From: REEB52 sp964626905
GTDB taxonomy: Bacteria > Chlamydiota > Chlamydiia > Chlamydiales > SM23-39
NCBI GenBank assembly: GCA_964626905.1
Contig: CAZVHA010000004.1
Coordinates: forward strand, 1-64,000
Direction of reading: 5' to 3'
DNA: 64,000 nucleotides
Part shown: positions 32,883 to 41,078 of the stretch, piece after piece
Layout: every line of letters starts with the position of its first letter
How positions within the stretch are numbered: the stretch's first letter is position 1
Notes under the pieces: generated by a model
What the model saw: the letters and a program-made list of their open reading frames with translations, nothing else
Databases searched by the model: none
Told to the model about the DNA's origin: nothing
Program-made: the position numbers and the translations under genes

Positions 32883-34129
32883 TGAGGTGCATCCCTTGTT
32901 CGGCGCCGCCTCCGTCTTCTTTTTCGGGCATGAGTCGTCGGTTCAGCGCTGCTGCCGCTCTCTTGGACAAATGAGGCCTCTGTCCAGACGGTGTAATTGG
33001 GCAAAAGGGCGCTATTTTGCGCGGCGCGCAGTTTGAGCAAATAGAGGGCCATGGGAAAAAGGGGGTCTTTGGAAGGGCGAAGGCGCCTGGGAGGCCCATC
33101 CAGTGGGATCAGGCGGAATTGAGAGGCGAGGACAAAGCCCATGATTCCGCGCATTCTTCGAGGGATGCTGAAAAAGGGGTTGAAGACAAAATCGATCGTC
33201 CGGTGGGCCATTTCGGCAATTTGACCCAGATGTGGTGGCCTCTCCTCTTTTTTGGTTCGCTCTTTGACAAATGCTTCAAATAGCGGGAAAATCAGCACGC
33301 TGAGTAGGAGTGAGCGGTCGAGCGCCCCATTTTTTTTCACAGTATCGTCGATCACTTCCAAAAGCTGCAGCGTCTCGTTATTCGGAGCTCCTAGGTGATT
33401 TGAAAGGGGAGGGGAGAGCGGTTTTAATAGCCCGTATTCGTTGAGAAGGTGGAAAAACGGCTTTGAGGCCCCCGATTCGAGCATTCGCAAGAGCTCTTCA
33501 AAAATACGGCTCGGCGAACTTTTTAAAATTTCTCCTTTGCAGTTCAAAAGGGCTTCCAAAGTGGGGCGATCAATTTCAAAATTGAACCGCGCGCAAAATT
33601 TGATCAGCCGGATCATTCGGACAGGATCTTGGATGAAGCGGACATCGGGTTTGCCGATCGCGCGCAAAACCCGCCGATCTATGTCCAGATAACCCTCGAC
33701 ATAATCGATCACCTTTTGGCTCTCCGGATCGTAAAAGAGGCCGTTGATCGTAAAATCCCTTCGCAAAACGTCTTGCTCTTCTGTCCCCCACTCATTGTCC
33801 CGGACAATGAGCCCCGCCTCTTCGGTCGCCCCCGCCCGAAACGTGGAGACCTCAATGACCTTTTTCCCAAAACGGATGTGGGCAAGGCGAAAACGGCGCC
33901 CAATCAAAATGGCATTCCGAAATAGCGCCTTCACCTCCTCGGGCCTCGCCGAAGTGGAAACGTCAAAATCCTTCGGCTTTTGCTTGAGGAGCAAATCGCG
34001 CACCCCCCCGCCAACCAAATAGGCGGTATGACCCGCTTGTCTCAGCTTTTGGATCACGTAGAAAGCGTGAGTATCTATTTGATCTGGAGCGATTTGGTGC
34101 TCTTGAACAGGATATATTTTTGGTTGCAA
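32879..34129 (-). CDS. pcnB: Poly(A) polymerase / CCA-adding-type nucleotidyltransferase
   Basis: The 416-residue protein has the class II nucleotidyltransferase signature L-V-G-G-G-V-R-D-L-L-L and the catalytic pair D-F-D-V-S-T-S near 60. Next come the R-R-D-F-T-I-N-G-L-F-Y-D block and the R-A-I-G-K-P-D...R-F-I-Q-D-P-V-R-M-I-R motif. The I-G-R-R-F-R-L-A-H-I motif is typical of PcnB rather than CCA transferase. The C-terminus ends in a run of arginines (K-R-R-R-R-R-R-R-T), as in E. coli PcnB, likely for RNA binding. The gene is first in a minus-strand operon reaching lpxB. Confidence 0.92.
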   Translation of the reverse strand: MQPKIYPVQEHQIAPDQIDTHAFYVIQKLRQAGHTAYLVGGGVRDLLLKQKPKDFDVSTSARPEEVKALFRNAILIGRRFRLAHIRFGKKVIEVSTFRAGATEEAGLIVRDNEWGTEEQDVLRRDFTINGLFYDPESQKVIDYVEGYLDIDRRVLRAIGKPDVRFIQDPVRMIRLIKFCARFNFEIDRPTLEALLNCKGEILKSSPSRIFEELLRMLESGASKPFFHLLNEYGLLKPLSPPLSNHLGAPNNETLQLLEVIDDTVKKNGALDRSLLLSVLIFPLFEAFVKERTKKEERPPHLGQIAEMAHRTIDFVFNPFFSIPRRMRGIMGFVLASQFRLIPLDGPPRRLRPSKDPLFPMALYLLKLRAAQNSALLPNYTVWTEASFVQESGSSAEPTTHARKRRRRRRRTRDAPQ

Positions 34130-34221
34130 CTTTCTCCACTCTAAAACCTCGCAGACTATAGGATCACTCTTAAATAGTCAATCCTATTCACAAAATAGGG
34201 GGGCTAGTGTATGGGGAGGGT

Positions 34222-34851
34222 ATGGAGTTGAGAAAGTTCCTTCTATGGGCCACTCTTGGCATTGCCATTGCCGTTTTTAGTGGGGCCGCTGTTTTTCAAG
34301 AGGTTCGAAGGGCCACTCCGCTTGCAATGAATATGCAAGGGTTTCCGACGATGGGGCCATCCACCGCTCCAATAGAAGTGGTTTTGATTGAGGATTTTCA
34401 GTGCAGAAACTGCAGGGCATTTAGCCACAAAGTGCTCCCCCAGCTCCAAAAACAGTATGTGAAGGGGGGGAAGGTCCGTTTTATTCTCGTGCCGGTCTCC
34501 TTTTTAGCGGGCTCCCAACTGATTGCGAATGCGGTTTTAGAGGTATATGTGCAAAATCCAAAGGCCTTTTTCCCCTATTTGAAAGAGGTGCTCGCCTTCG
34601 AAGGGGATCTCAGAATAGCGGATCTGATGAGACTTGCTCGGAGGGTCAACGGAATCAACTTGGCCAAGTTGCAAAGCTGTATTGAAAAAGGGTGTCATCA
34701 ACCGGAGCTGCAAAAAAATCTCTCTTGGGCGCAAGGAGTGATGGGGAGTCAATTTCGGACTCCAGCCCTCTACGTCAATGGCAATGTCGGTTCCACCTAT
34801 TCATTTGAGGCAATTCAATATCAAATCGATTCGGTTTTGGGGAAACAATGA
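34222..34851 (+). CDS. DsbA-like thiol oxidoreductase, membrane-anchored
   Basis: The 209-residue protein has an N-terminal hydrophobic segment (residues 5-22) acting as signal or anchor. The thioredoxin-like domain has the active site F-Q-C-R-N-C near residue 64 and the family's later R-T-P-A-L-Y-V-N-G segment containing the cis-proline. It oxidises or isomerises disulfides in periplasmic proteins. The DsbB gene follows with a 4-base overlap, as in the CT176-CT177 pair. Disulfide cross-linking of envelope proteins is central in Chlamydiae. ATG 34222 follows the ggaggg stretch. Confidence 0.88.
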   Translation: MELRKFLLWATLGIAIAVFSGAAVFQEVRRATPLAMNMQGFPTMGPSTAPIEVVLIEDFQCRNCRAFSHKVLPQLQKQYVKGGKVRFILVPVSFLAGSQLIANAVLEVYVQNPKAFFPYLKEVLAFEGDLRIADLMRLARRVNGINLAKLQSCIEKGCHQPELQKNLSWAQGVMGSQFRTPALYVNGNVGSTYSFEAIQYQIDSVLGKQ

Positions 34852-35231
34852 AATGGGTGATCGCAAATCGGCTCTATATCGCCTGGACGATTGCTCTCGT
34901 CTCCGTTTTAGGAAGCCTCTATTTTGGCGAAGTGCTCCGCTTTGAGCCTTGCCGCCTTTGCTGGTATCAAAGAATTGCTATGTTCCCACTCGTTCTTTTT
35001 TTAGGGGTTGCCTTTTACAAAAATGAGTCGAAAGTGGCCCGCTATTGCTTGCCCTTGGTTTTTTTGGGCGCGCTTTTGGCCCTCTATCAATCGGCAAGCG
35101 CCCTCTTCCCAAGCATCCAACTCACAGCTTTTTGCAGCGAGTCATCCCCCTGTACAAGCATGGGATTTGCCCCCTACTTGAGCCTGATCGCCTTCTCTTC
35201 GATCGGTACTCTCATTTTCAAGGATTATTAA
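34848..35231 (+). CDS. dsbB: DsbB-type disulfide bond formation protein
   Basis: The 127-residue protein has four membrane helices. The first active-site pair is in P-C-R-L-C-W-Y-Q-R and the second pair is Cys-6-Cys in F-C-S-E-S-S-P-C. It passes electrons from DsbA to quinone. It is translationally coupled to dsbA. Its last codons and TAA stop lie at the left arm of an inverted-repeat element (35227-35436). A second, slightly different copy of its last 62 bases occurs at 36721-36782. Confidence 0.93.
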   Translation: MKWVIANRLYIAWTIALVSVLGSLYFGEVLRFEPCRLCWYQRIAMFPLVLFLGVAFYKNESKVARYCLPLVFLGALLALYQSASALFPSIQLTAFCSESSPCTSMGFAPYLSLIAFSSIGTLIFKDY

Positions 35232-35436
35232 CCCGGCAGGCAAATAGGTAACAACTAGCTTGCTGCGGCCTTCTCATATCAATCCTCCTCGGGGGCCAAT
35301 AGTTTTACTATTGACCCCGCTCGGTCGGACCGCTGCGCTTTGATCTGACTTTCACACCCCTTCCGACGAAGCGTCGTTGAGGACCCCGTGTTGCCTCGCT
35401 GGCGCTATTTGTCACCTATTTGCATGCCGGGTTAAT
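35227..35436. repeat. 210-bp element with 26-bp terminal inverted repeats
   Basis: Bases 35227-35252 and 35411-35436 are inverted repeats matching at 24 of 26 positions. The arms begin attaacccggca and supply the stop codon of dsbB on one side and the last codons and stop of the DUF4143 ATPase gene on the other. The interior holds smaller palindromes (for example ccgacgaagcgtcg). It resembles a miniature inverted-repeat element. One arm-like copy recurs at 43417-43436. No transposase is present. Confidence 0.75.
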
Positions 35437-36603
35437 AGCTTCTGAGTCATCAGCGATATGGTACCAATTTTCTGCTCTGATTGAATCTGTCATCTTCGTC
35501 GAATGTTTATTCAGACTGACAAGAGTCGCTTTTCTCGGCTTTAAATCTTTTGCAACCTGTTTCAATGATTCAATATGTTGCGAACCGGGTTCTTTAGTCC
35601 ACTTGATTTCATAGAGATCTCTATAAATCCCCCAATCAATCACAAGATCTACCTCTACCCCCCCTATACTCCTATAGAAATAGAGTTCAGGTCGCGGAGC
35701 CAATAAAGAGATCCGCTTGAGCGCTTCGATAATGACCATGTTTTCAAAAATATGACCAATAAATGGTGAATTCACTAACTGCTCAGAGGTTCGGATCCCC
35801 AATAAATAGGTAAGCAATCCTACATCCACAAAATAAATTTTTGGAGATTTAATAAATCGTTTTGTTCGATTAGAATAATATGGACGTAATAAATAGATGA
35901 CATAGGTTGCTTCCAAAATCTCCAGCCATTCTTTGATTGTAGGTTGCGTTAAACCCATCTCCTTTGAAATTTCAGAAATATTCAACAACTGTCCCGAACG
36001 GGCGGCAAGAAGTTTTATAAATCTTTGAAAATTGGCGATCTGAATTGCCGGTCTTATGAGGCGAACATCCCGATTAATGTAAGTCATCAGGTAAGAATCG
36101 ATCCAGCGCGATGCATCGACATTTGTCGTTACAATTTCAGGGAAAAATCCTGAACACATTCTTTCAATGAGCTCAGAGTAATCGGGCGATTTTGATGTGA
36201 TTTCTTGCCAACTCAACGGATAAATCTCAAAAATTGCAATTCGACCAGCCAAAGATTCTGATACCCCTTTCATAAGAGGGAAAATTTGCGATCCAGTCAA
36301 AAGGAACTGCCCCATTTTTTTCCGGTCTTTATCGATAAGTAATTTAATGTGGCGCAAGATTTCGGGCGCATATTGGATTTCATCGACAATTAGGGGAGGC
36401 GGATGATTTTCAAAAAACAGAGCGGCATCCTCTTTGATTTGTTCTAAGTCACTAAAGGAATCTAGAGTTGTGAAATGGTATTCGGGAACAACATGCTGAA
36501 GAAGCGTTGTCTTTCCCGCCTGGCGACACCCCGTGATCAATATCGATGGAAAAGTTTTGATCGCTTTCCTGAGGGGGGGAGCCACTGCCCTATCTATAAA
36601 CAT
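35416..36603 (-). CDS. AAA ATPase with DUF4143 domain
   Basis: The 395-residue protein has a Walker A motif G-C-R-Q-A-G-K-T-T near 26, Walker B L-I-V-D-E-I-Q-Y near 73, and sensor F-L-L-T-G-S-Q. The second half has the DUF4143 C-terminal domain with a winged-helix segment and ends in an endonuclease-fold-like D-L-V-I-D-W-G...Y-E-I-K-W motif. Such ATPases are widespread in accessory DNA of bacteria and archaea, and their role is unsettled. The gene is more A+T-rich than its neighbours. It lies between dsbB and a duplicated dsbB 3' end. The last six residues are encoded by the repeat arm. Confidence 0.88.
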   Translation of the reverse strand: MFIDRAVAPPLRKAIKTFPSILITGCRQAGKTTLLQHVVPEYHFTTLDSFSDLEQIKEDAALFFENHPPPLIVDEIQYAPEILRHIKLLIDKDRKKMGQFLLTGSQIFPLMKGVSESLAGRIAIFEIYPLSWQEITSKSPDYSELIERMCSGFFPEIVTTNVDASRWIDSYLMTYINRDVRLIRPAIQIANFQRFIKLLAARSGQLLNISEISKEMGLTQPTIKEWLEILEATYVIYLLRPYYSNRTKRFIKSPKIYFVDVGLLTYLLGIRTSEQLVNSPFIGHIFENMVIIEALKRISLLAPRPELYFYRSIGGVEVDLVIDWGIYRDLYEIKWTKEPGSQHIESLKQVAKDLKPRKATLVSLNKHSTKMTDSIRAENWYHIADDSEAINPACK

Positions 36604-36720
36604 AAGGCCATTGTCGCAGATTTAAATGGATTTTTCAAGCTCCAGGTTTATAAAATCCATTTCTTGTTGCAACTGGTTGATTTTTAGTTAGATGTGATTT
36701 TTAAGAGATCGAGTACGGGG

Positions 36721-36782
36721 TTTGCCCACTACTTGAGCCTGATCGCTTTCTCTTCGATTGGCACTCTCATTTTCAAAGATTA
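36721..36782 (+). pseudogene. Duplicated 3' end of dsbB
   Basis: Sixty-two bases match 35166-35227 at 57 positions and encode F-A-H-Y-L-S-L-I-A-F-S-S-I-G-T-L-I-F-K-D followed by TAG. Of the five differences, four are synonymous and one changes Pro to His. Homology stops exactly where the inverted-repeat element begins next to intact dsbB. The fragment is in the same orientation as dsbB, 1.5 kb downstream, with the ATPase island between. The bases between the ATPase start and this fragment (36604-36720) show nothing else. Confidence 0.9.
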
Positions 36783-36796
36783 GGAAGAACAAACTC

Positions 36797-37192
36797 TCAA
36801 GCTTTAGGATGAACTCGCTCCCAAATTGCCCAATAGGTCTCGCCATAATAGCGATTAGTCCTATCCAAGTAAAGAGCCACCGAAAGTGGAGTTGGCTTAG
36901 AGACTCCTATACCGCACATACGTAAAACTTTCTCTGGTGCTTCATCGGAATTTTCATTTTTTCTCAGCCTTTCATAGATCTCTTTTAAACGATCGCGCCC
37001 GGAAAATGCACCAGAGTTCGAAAGTACCTTTACTATTTCACGAAGTCTTAGATTTAGATTTTCCTCACTGTCAAATTTATATGCTCGTAGGGAGGATATC
37101 CGATTCCAAGCAAACTTTCCCTGCCACCTAGAAAGACCGGAAGTAAGTGGTTCAAGCATATCTTTAAGGGATGGATTGATAACTGCTGCCAT
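36797..37192 (-). CDS. Hypothetical protein
   Basis: The 131-residue soluble-looking protein begins M-A-A-V-I-N-P-S-L-K and has a good ribosome binding site (agaggagtt). It is rich in charged residues, with L-R-L-R-E-I-V-K-V-L and E-I-Y-E-R-L-R-K helices. No recognised domain or membrane segment was seen. It lies next to the dsbB fragment, so it may belong to the same accessory insertion or to the ancestral flank. About 200 bases without features separate it from tdk. Confidence 0.6.
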   Translation of the reverse strand: MAAVINPSLKDMLEPLTSGLSRWQGKFAWNRISSLRAYKFDSEENLNLRLREIVKVLSNSGAFSGRDRLKEIYERLRKNENSDEAPEKVLRMCGIGVSKPTPLSVALYLDRTNRYYGETYWAIWERVHPKA

Positions 37193-37400
37193 TTTTAACT
37201 CCTCTGAATTATCCTTTTCTAACTTTTTGCTATTCAGTGCGGGCGGAAGTTGTACCAGATAGTTATTTTATACGCAAATGTTAAAAATTCAGGACGCCTG
37301 CAAAGTGGGGGCATAAACTAAAAAAAAAGAATCCATTTTGGAAAAAATAAAAAAAGAGTTACCCTCTTTCCTTTGAAAGATTTACAGGGATAAGTTTTAT

Positions 37401-38012
37401 ATGGCAAAGCTCTATTTTCGCCACGGAACGGTAGGCAGTGCAAAAACGCTCAACTTGCTTGCGGTTGCCCACAATTACCGGCAGCAGGGGAAGAAAATCA
37501 TCCTCATGAAACCCGACCTCGACACCCGCTTTGGAAAAGAGCGGATCAAATCGCGCGCGGGTCTTGAAATGGAGGCGGATCTTCTGATTGTCGATGAAAA
37601 TTCTTTGAAAGGGGTCGACTATTCGGGGGTGAGCTGCATTTTAGTCGATGAGGTGCAATTTTTAATTGCGAAAGTGATCGATGAATTGAGGCGCATCGCT
37701 CTCGATTTTGACATTCCAGTTCTTTGTTATGGTCTTCGCACCGATTTCAAATCGACTCTTTTTGAGGGGTCAAGAAGACTTTTGGAACTTGCCGATTCCA
37801 TTGAGGAGGTGAAAGCCACTTGCCACTATTGCAATCGGAAATCGATTATGAATTTAAAACATGTCAACGGACTTGCCACTTCGGAAGGCCCTTCAGTCGA
37901 GCTCGGTGCGGAAGAAAAATACTTCCCCACTTGCTACAAGTGCTATCGAAGAGAAATTGATAAGGCCAAAATTGCTAGACTCCGGGCGGCGAAAGAATTG
38001 AATCCTTGTTGA
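37401..38012 (+). CDS. tdk: Thymidine kinase
   Basis: The 203-residue type II (tetrameric) thymidine kinase has a P-loop variant G-T-V-G-S-A-K-T at residues 9-16 (usually G-P-M-F-S-G-K-[ST]). The catalytic base is in L-V-D-E-V-Q-F-L, and the C-G-L-R-T-D-F-like segment reads C-Y-G-L-R-T-D-F. Structural zinc cysteines are C-H-Y-C and C-Y-K-C. It salvages thymidine to dTMP. The altered P-loop (Ala in place of Gly) is notable, but the lysine is intact. The 3' end overlaps the convergent gene by 38 bases. Confidence 0.92.
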   Translation: MAKLYFRHGTVGSAKTLNLLAVAHNYRQQGKKIILMKPDLDTRFGKERIKSRAGLEMEADLLIVDENSLKGVDYSGVSCILVDEVQFLIAKVIDELRRIALDFDIPVLCYGLRTDFKSTLFEGSRRLLELADSIEEVKATCHYCNRKSIMNLKHVNGLATSEGPSVELGAEEKYFPTCYKCYRREIDKAKIARLRAAKELNPC

Positions 38013-38439
38013 GCTCGAAAAAAGCTTCCTTCCAGTAGTAGTGATCGAAAAGATTTTCTGCCGATTTGCCCAAAATCAGGTGGGCGATGTAGAGCGCTTC
38101 CACAGAGGAGAGGCCCCTCTCTGGATCGGGACAGTGGGTTTGGCGGCGCGGATAGGCCGTTTTATAGATCGGCGGCAAGGAGCGCGCCTCCAATTTTTGC
38201 GGGAGCATTTTTTCCATCACTTGGGCCAGTCGCCAGGTGCCATCGATGAGAAAAAGGCCCCGGTTGCAATCGGCAACGCTCAAGGGGGGAGCGCCCACTT
38301 TGAGAAGAAGATATTGCGTAAGATCGGGCAAAGAGTCTTTCGGATAGGTGTAGAAGGCGAGATTGGGGTGGGTTTCTAACATTCGCAAGGAGCATTTCTT
38401 TAGATTTTCCCGTTGGTGGCGCAAGATGACTGTTTTCAT
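37975..38439 (-). CDS. DTW/Tsr3-like putative aminocarboxypropyltransferase
   Basis: The 154-residue protein has the motif L-I-D-G-T-W-R-L-A-Q near residue 70, corresponding to the D-x-T-W of DTW-domain enzymes. G-L-S-S-V-E-A-L-Y follows, matching the L-S-T-x-E-A segment, and the ending is F-F-E-L-N. These enzymes add 3-amino-3-carboxypropyl groups from SAM to tRNA or rRNA. The zinc cysteines of bacterial DTW proteins are missing, so it looks between DTW and Tsr3/DUF367 types. ATG 38439 overlaps the uvrD stop (ATGA). A longer upstream frame only shadows uvrD. Confidence 0.68.
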   Translation of the reverse strand: MKTVILRHQRENLKKCSLRMLETHPNLAFYTYPKDSLPDLTQYLLLKVGAPPLSVADCNRGLFLIDGTWRLAQVMEKMLPQKLEARSLPPIYKTAYPRRQTHCPDPERGLSSVEALYIAHLILGKSAENLFDHYYWKEAFFELNKDSILSPPGV

Positions 38440-40340
38440 AGGAAAATTTTCGCTTCGGTGACTTGGAGAAGTTTTTTGGGGATTTCGTAGAGAAAGCGAG
38501 AAGGGGTTGTCGGGTGGACTTTTCCCATCTTCATTCGGGTTCTCGCCATACTTAAAATGAGCTGTTTTTGCGCCCGGGTGATCCCGACGTAAAAGAGGCG
38601 CCTTTCCTCTTCGAGTCCCGTTTCGACCATGCTCTTTTCGTGCGGCAAAATCCCATCTTCTAAACAGGCGAGCATGCAGATCGGAAATTCGAGTCCCTTC
38701 GCGCTGTGGAGCGTCATCAGGTGCACTTTGTTGTCGGAAAAAGATTGTTCTACTTGCACTTTCGATCGATTCAAAGTGGAATTGGCGATAAAATCTTGAA
38801 GCGTCTCTCCTTTCGCTTCGGCGAGTGCATTGATGCACTCTTGCACGTTTTCCCATTTGAAAAGGCGCATTTTTTCCGATTTTACCTCCTCCTCAATGGC
38901 TTTTTTGTAGTTGATCTTTTCAATGAGCCACGCGAGAGCCTCATGGGAGGGCGACGTTTCAAAGCGGAGAGTGGCCTCTTCGATGAGCTCAGTAAAGGCG
39001 CGCACCGCTTTTTTCTCCTCTTTTTTTAAAAGTTCCCAAAGGGAAATTTTTTCGGAGCGGTTTTTTTGCGTCAGCTGGTCGAGATAGGCGTCGGAAATGC
39101 CCCTTCTCGGGACATTGATGATCCTCAAAAGGGCCTCTTGATCGAGCGGATTGGCGATGACGCGCATGTAGGCAAATAGATCTTTGATCTCGGCCCTTTC
39201 TGAAAATTCGAGCCCTCCAAAAATCTCATAGGGAATTCCCCGCATCCACTTCCCTTCCCTATTTTGCCAAGAGGCTTGCATCAATTGCACTTCAAATTGT
39301 CTCGAAAGGGCATTGGATCGGTAGAGGATCGCCATGTCGCGCCATTCAAACCCTTCCGTTTTGTAGCGGATAAGCCTTTGAACGATCGCCGCGGCCTCAT
39401 CGACATCGGTCGGCGCGTTGAAAATTTCAATCGGCGTAAATTGGTTTGATGCGCTCCAAAGGCTTTTCGCATGACGCGTTCGGTTGTTTTTGATCACCGC
39501 ATTGGCCGCCTCGAGAATGGTCGGAGTCGAACGGTAATTTTGCTCCAGCTTGATCACCTGATCAGCCCGAAATTGCAAAATGTTTTTCACGTCGGCCCCG
39601 CGCCAACCGTAAATCGATTGATCGTCATCGCCCACAACAAAAAGGTTTTGATACTTTTTTGCGAGAAGTTCTGCCAGCCGAAATTGCGCCGGATTTGTAT
39701 CTTGATATTCGTCGATCATCACATATTGGAATCGATCCTGCACCTTTTCGAGCACCTTTGGATGCTCTTCAAATAGCCGAATGGTCAAAGAAATAAGACT
39801 GTCAAAACTGACCGCGTTGTAAGCTCTCAAGGAGGACTGGAGGCGCAAATAGAGATTCTTGGAAAAGGTGTCGTGCCAGGTGGTGTTGTCCCCTTCTGAA
39901 AGGCCCTGATTGGCCGCATCTGCCAAGGCGGCCCGTGTCGGGGCGAGCGACGGCAACGGCCCCTCATGGCCCAGCATTTCGCGGGTCAGCTGCTGGATCA
40001 GCCGCTCAATATCCCTCTCGTCGTAGAGGCTAAACTCCCGGGTGAACCCCAGTTTTTCGATCTCTTTGCGCAAAATTTGCATGCAAAAACTGTGGAATGT
40101 AGAGAGAGTGACCCGCTTGCCCACCTCCCGGGTCAGCCCCACCACTCGATGACGCATTTCGGCTGCCGCCTTATTGGTAAAGGTGAGCCCTAAAATCGCC
40201 TCGGGTTCCACCCCGAGGTCGAGCAGATGGGCAATCCGATGGACGATGACCCCAGTCTTGCCGCTCCCCGCCCCCGCGAGGACGAGGATCCGCCCTCGGA
40301 TCGTCTCTACAGCTTTTTTTTGATTGGGGTTTAATTGCAT
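38436..40340 (-). CDS. uvrD: UvrD/PcrA-type DNA helicase
   Basis: The 634-residue SF1A helicase has Q-motif L-N-P-N-Q-K-K-A-V, Walker A A-G-A-G-S-G-K-T, motif II D-E-Y-Q-D-T-N, motif III G-D-D-D-Q-S-I-Y-G-W-R-G-A, L-E-Q-N-Y-R-S, and motif V/VI T-L-H-S-A-K-G-L-E-F and Y-V-G-I-T-R-A. It unwinds DNA 3'-5' in nucleotide-excision and mismatch repair. It is slightly shorter than E. coli UvrD (720), lacking the C-terminal tail. Its ATG lies within the last codons of rnpA (10-base overlap). Confidence 0.94.
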   Translation of the reverse strand: MQLNPNQKKAVETIRGRILVLAGAGSGKTGVIVHRIAHLLDLGVEPEAILGLTFTNKAAAEMRHRVVGLTREVGKRVTLSTFHSFCMQILRKEIEKLGFTREFSLYDERDIERLIQQLTREMLGHEGPLPSLAPTRAALADAANQGLSEGDNTTWHDTFSKNLYLRLQSSLRAYNAVSFDSLISLTIRLFEEHPKVLEKVQDRFQYVMIDEYQDTNPAQFRLAELLAKKYQNLFVVGDDDQSIYGWRGADVKNILQFRADQVIKLEQNYRSTPTILEAANAVIKNNRTRHAKSLWSASNQFTPIEIFNAPTDVDEAAAIVQRLIRYKTEGFEWRDMAILYRSNALSRQFEVQLMQASWQNREGKWMRGIPYEIFGGLEFSERAEIKDLFAYMRVIANPLDQEALLRIINVPRRGISDAYLDQLTQKNRSEKISLWELLKKEEKKAVRAFTELIEEATLRFETSPSHEALAWLIEKINYKKAIEEEVKSEKMRLFKWENVQECINALAEAKGETLQDFIANSTLNRSKVQVEQSFSDNKVHLMTLHSAKGLEFPICMLACLEDGILPHEKSMVETGLEEERRLFYVGITRAQKQLILSMARTRMKMGKVHPTTPSRFLYEIPKKLLQVTEAKIFL

Positions 40341-40789
40341 TGGAGCAAAGAGACAATCTCGTCTCGGATCTGATTTATATTGGCCCCCTTCGCACACTGT
40401 CTTGGGATGACATTGAGCTCAAAGTCGGGGAGTCGGGGGTACGTTTGCCGGTAGGCCTCCCTCACGAGCCGCTTAAAGCGGTTGCGCTCAGGAGATGAGC
40501 CATAACGGGTCGGCGCACTGATCCCGAGTCGCCCCTTTTTCGCAGGGCGATAGTCGAGGCAAAGGTAGCGACCTACAAGCCGCTTTCCCTCTTTGGCTAC
40601 TTTGAAAAAATCGGACCTTTTCAATAAACGGCTCCCTTTGGGGAAATTTAAGCGGCAAGGCGCTTCCGCCCCGCCCTGCGGCGTCGGTTGATCACTTTTC
40701 GCCCCGATTGGGTCTTCATTCGGGCCCGAAAGCCAAACTTCTTCTTTCTTCTCGTCTTGCTGGGTTGATAGGTTCTTTTCATAGTCCAT
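40331..40789 (-). CDS. rnpA: Ribonuclease P protein component, fully overlapping rpmH
   Basis: The conserved protein starts around C-R-L-N-F-P-K-G-S-R-L-L-K-R-S-D-F-F, comparable to the C. trachomatis start H-R-L-T-L-P-K-S-A-R-L-L-K-R. It carries the RNR-type motif P-E-R-N-R-F-K-R-L-V-R-E. No ATG, GTG or TTG lies in frame just before this segment. The frame stays open back to ATG 40789 (or 40795), passing through all of rpmH in another frame and giving 152 residues. A TTG at 40624 would cut off the conserved F-P-x-x-x-R-L-L. The protein assists RNase P RNA in tRNA 5' maturation. Confidence 0.85.
   Translation of the reverse strand: MDYEKNLSTQQDEKKEEVWLSGPNEDPIGAKSDQPTPQGGAEAPCRLNFPKGSRLLKRSDFFKVAKEGKRLVGRYLCLDYRPAKKGRLGISAPTRYGSSPERNRFKRLVREAYRQTYPRLPDFELNVIPRQCAKGANINQIRDEIVSLLQCN
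40648..40782 (-). CDS. rpmH: 50S ribosomal protein L34
   Basis: The 44-residue, very basic protein begins M-K-R-T-Y-Q-P-S-K-T-R-R and has K-F-G-F-R-A-R-M-K-T, then R-K-V-I-N-R-R-R. Its ATG is 7 bases downstream of the candidate rnpA ATG (4 bases between codons). The gene lies entirely inside the rnpA frame. Confidence 0.96.
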   Translation of the reverse strand: MKRTYQPSKTRRKKKFGFRARMKTQSGRKVINRRRRAGRKRLAA

Positions 40790-40932
40790 CCGCATCTTTA
40801 AAAAATGATTTTGGACTGAGTTTATCCTAGGGGGACACTTATGTTCAAGCTTGAAGAGTTTTGCGGGCTGGCTCTTGAAGATAAATGTGCTTGTGGTGTA
40901 TAACGATAGCCTTTGAAGATGAGGAAAAATAG

Positions 40933-41070
40933 ATGAAATTTAGAGCTTCTATCAAAGCTGATCCTTCCAAAGGGGACATAGTCGTCCGCAGACGAGGAAG
41001 GGTTTACGTCATTAATAAAAAAGACCCCAACCGCAAGCAGCGCCAAAAAGGGCCTGCTCGTAAGAAATAA
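40933..41070 (+). CDS. rpmJ: 50S ribosomal protein L36
   Basis: The 45-residue protein reads M-K-F-R-A-S-I-K-A-D-P-S-K-G-D and later R-G-R-V-Y-V-I-N-K-K-D-P-N-R-K-Q-R. This is the chlamydial form of L36, which lacks the zinc cysteines. It is followed 8 bases later by rpsN, matching CT786-CT787. Confidence 0.95.
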   Translation: MKFRASIKADPSKGDIVVRRRGRVYVINKKDPNRKQRQKGPARKK

Positions 41071-41078
41071 GAGGAACA

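Noticed and set aside
38440..38856. Upstream extension of the DTW/Tsr3-like gene
   Set aside because: The frame lies wholly inside uvrD and is basic, low-complexity shadow sequence; ATG 38439 overlapping the uvrD stop is the natural start.
40331..40624. Short rnpA starting at TTG 40624
   Set aside because: It has a Shine-Dalgarno-like aaagggag, but would remove the conserved F-P-x-x-x-R-L-L segment that aligns with other RnpA proteins; kept only as an alternative.
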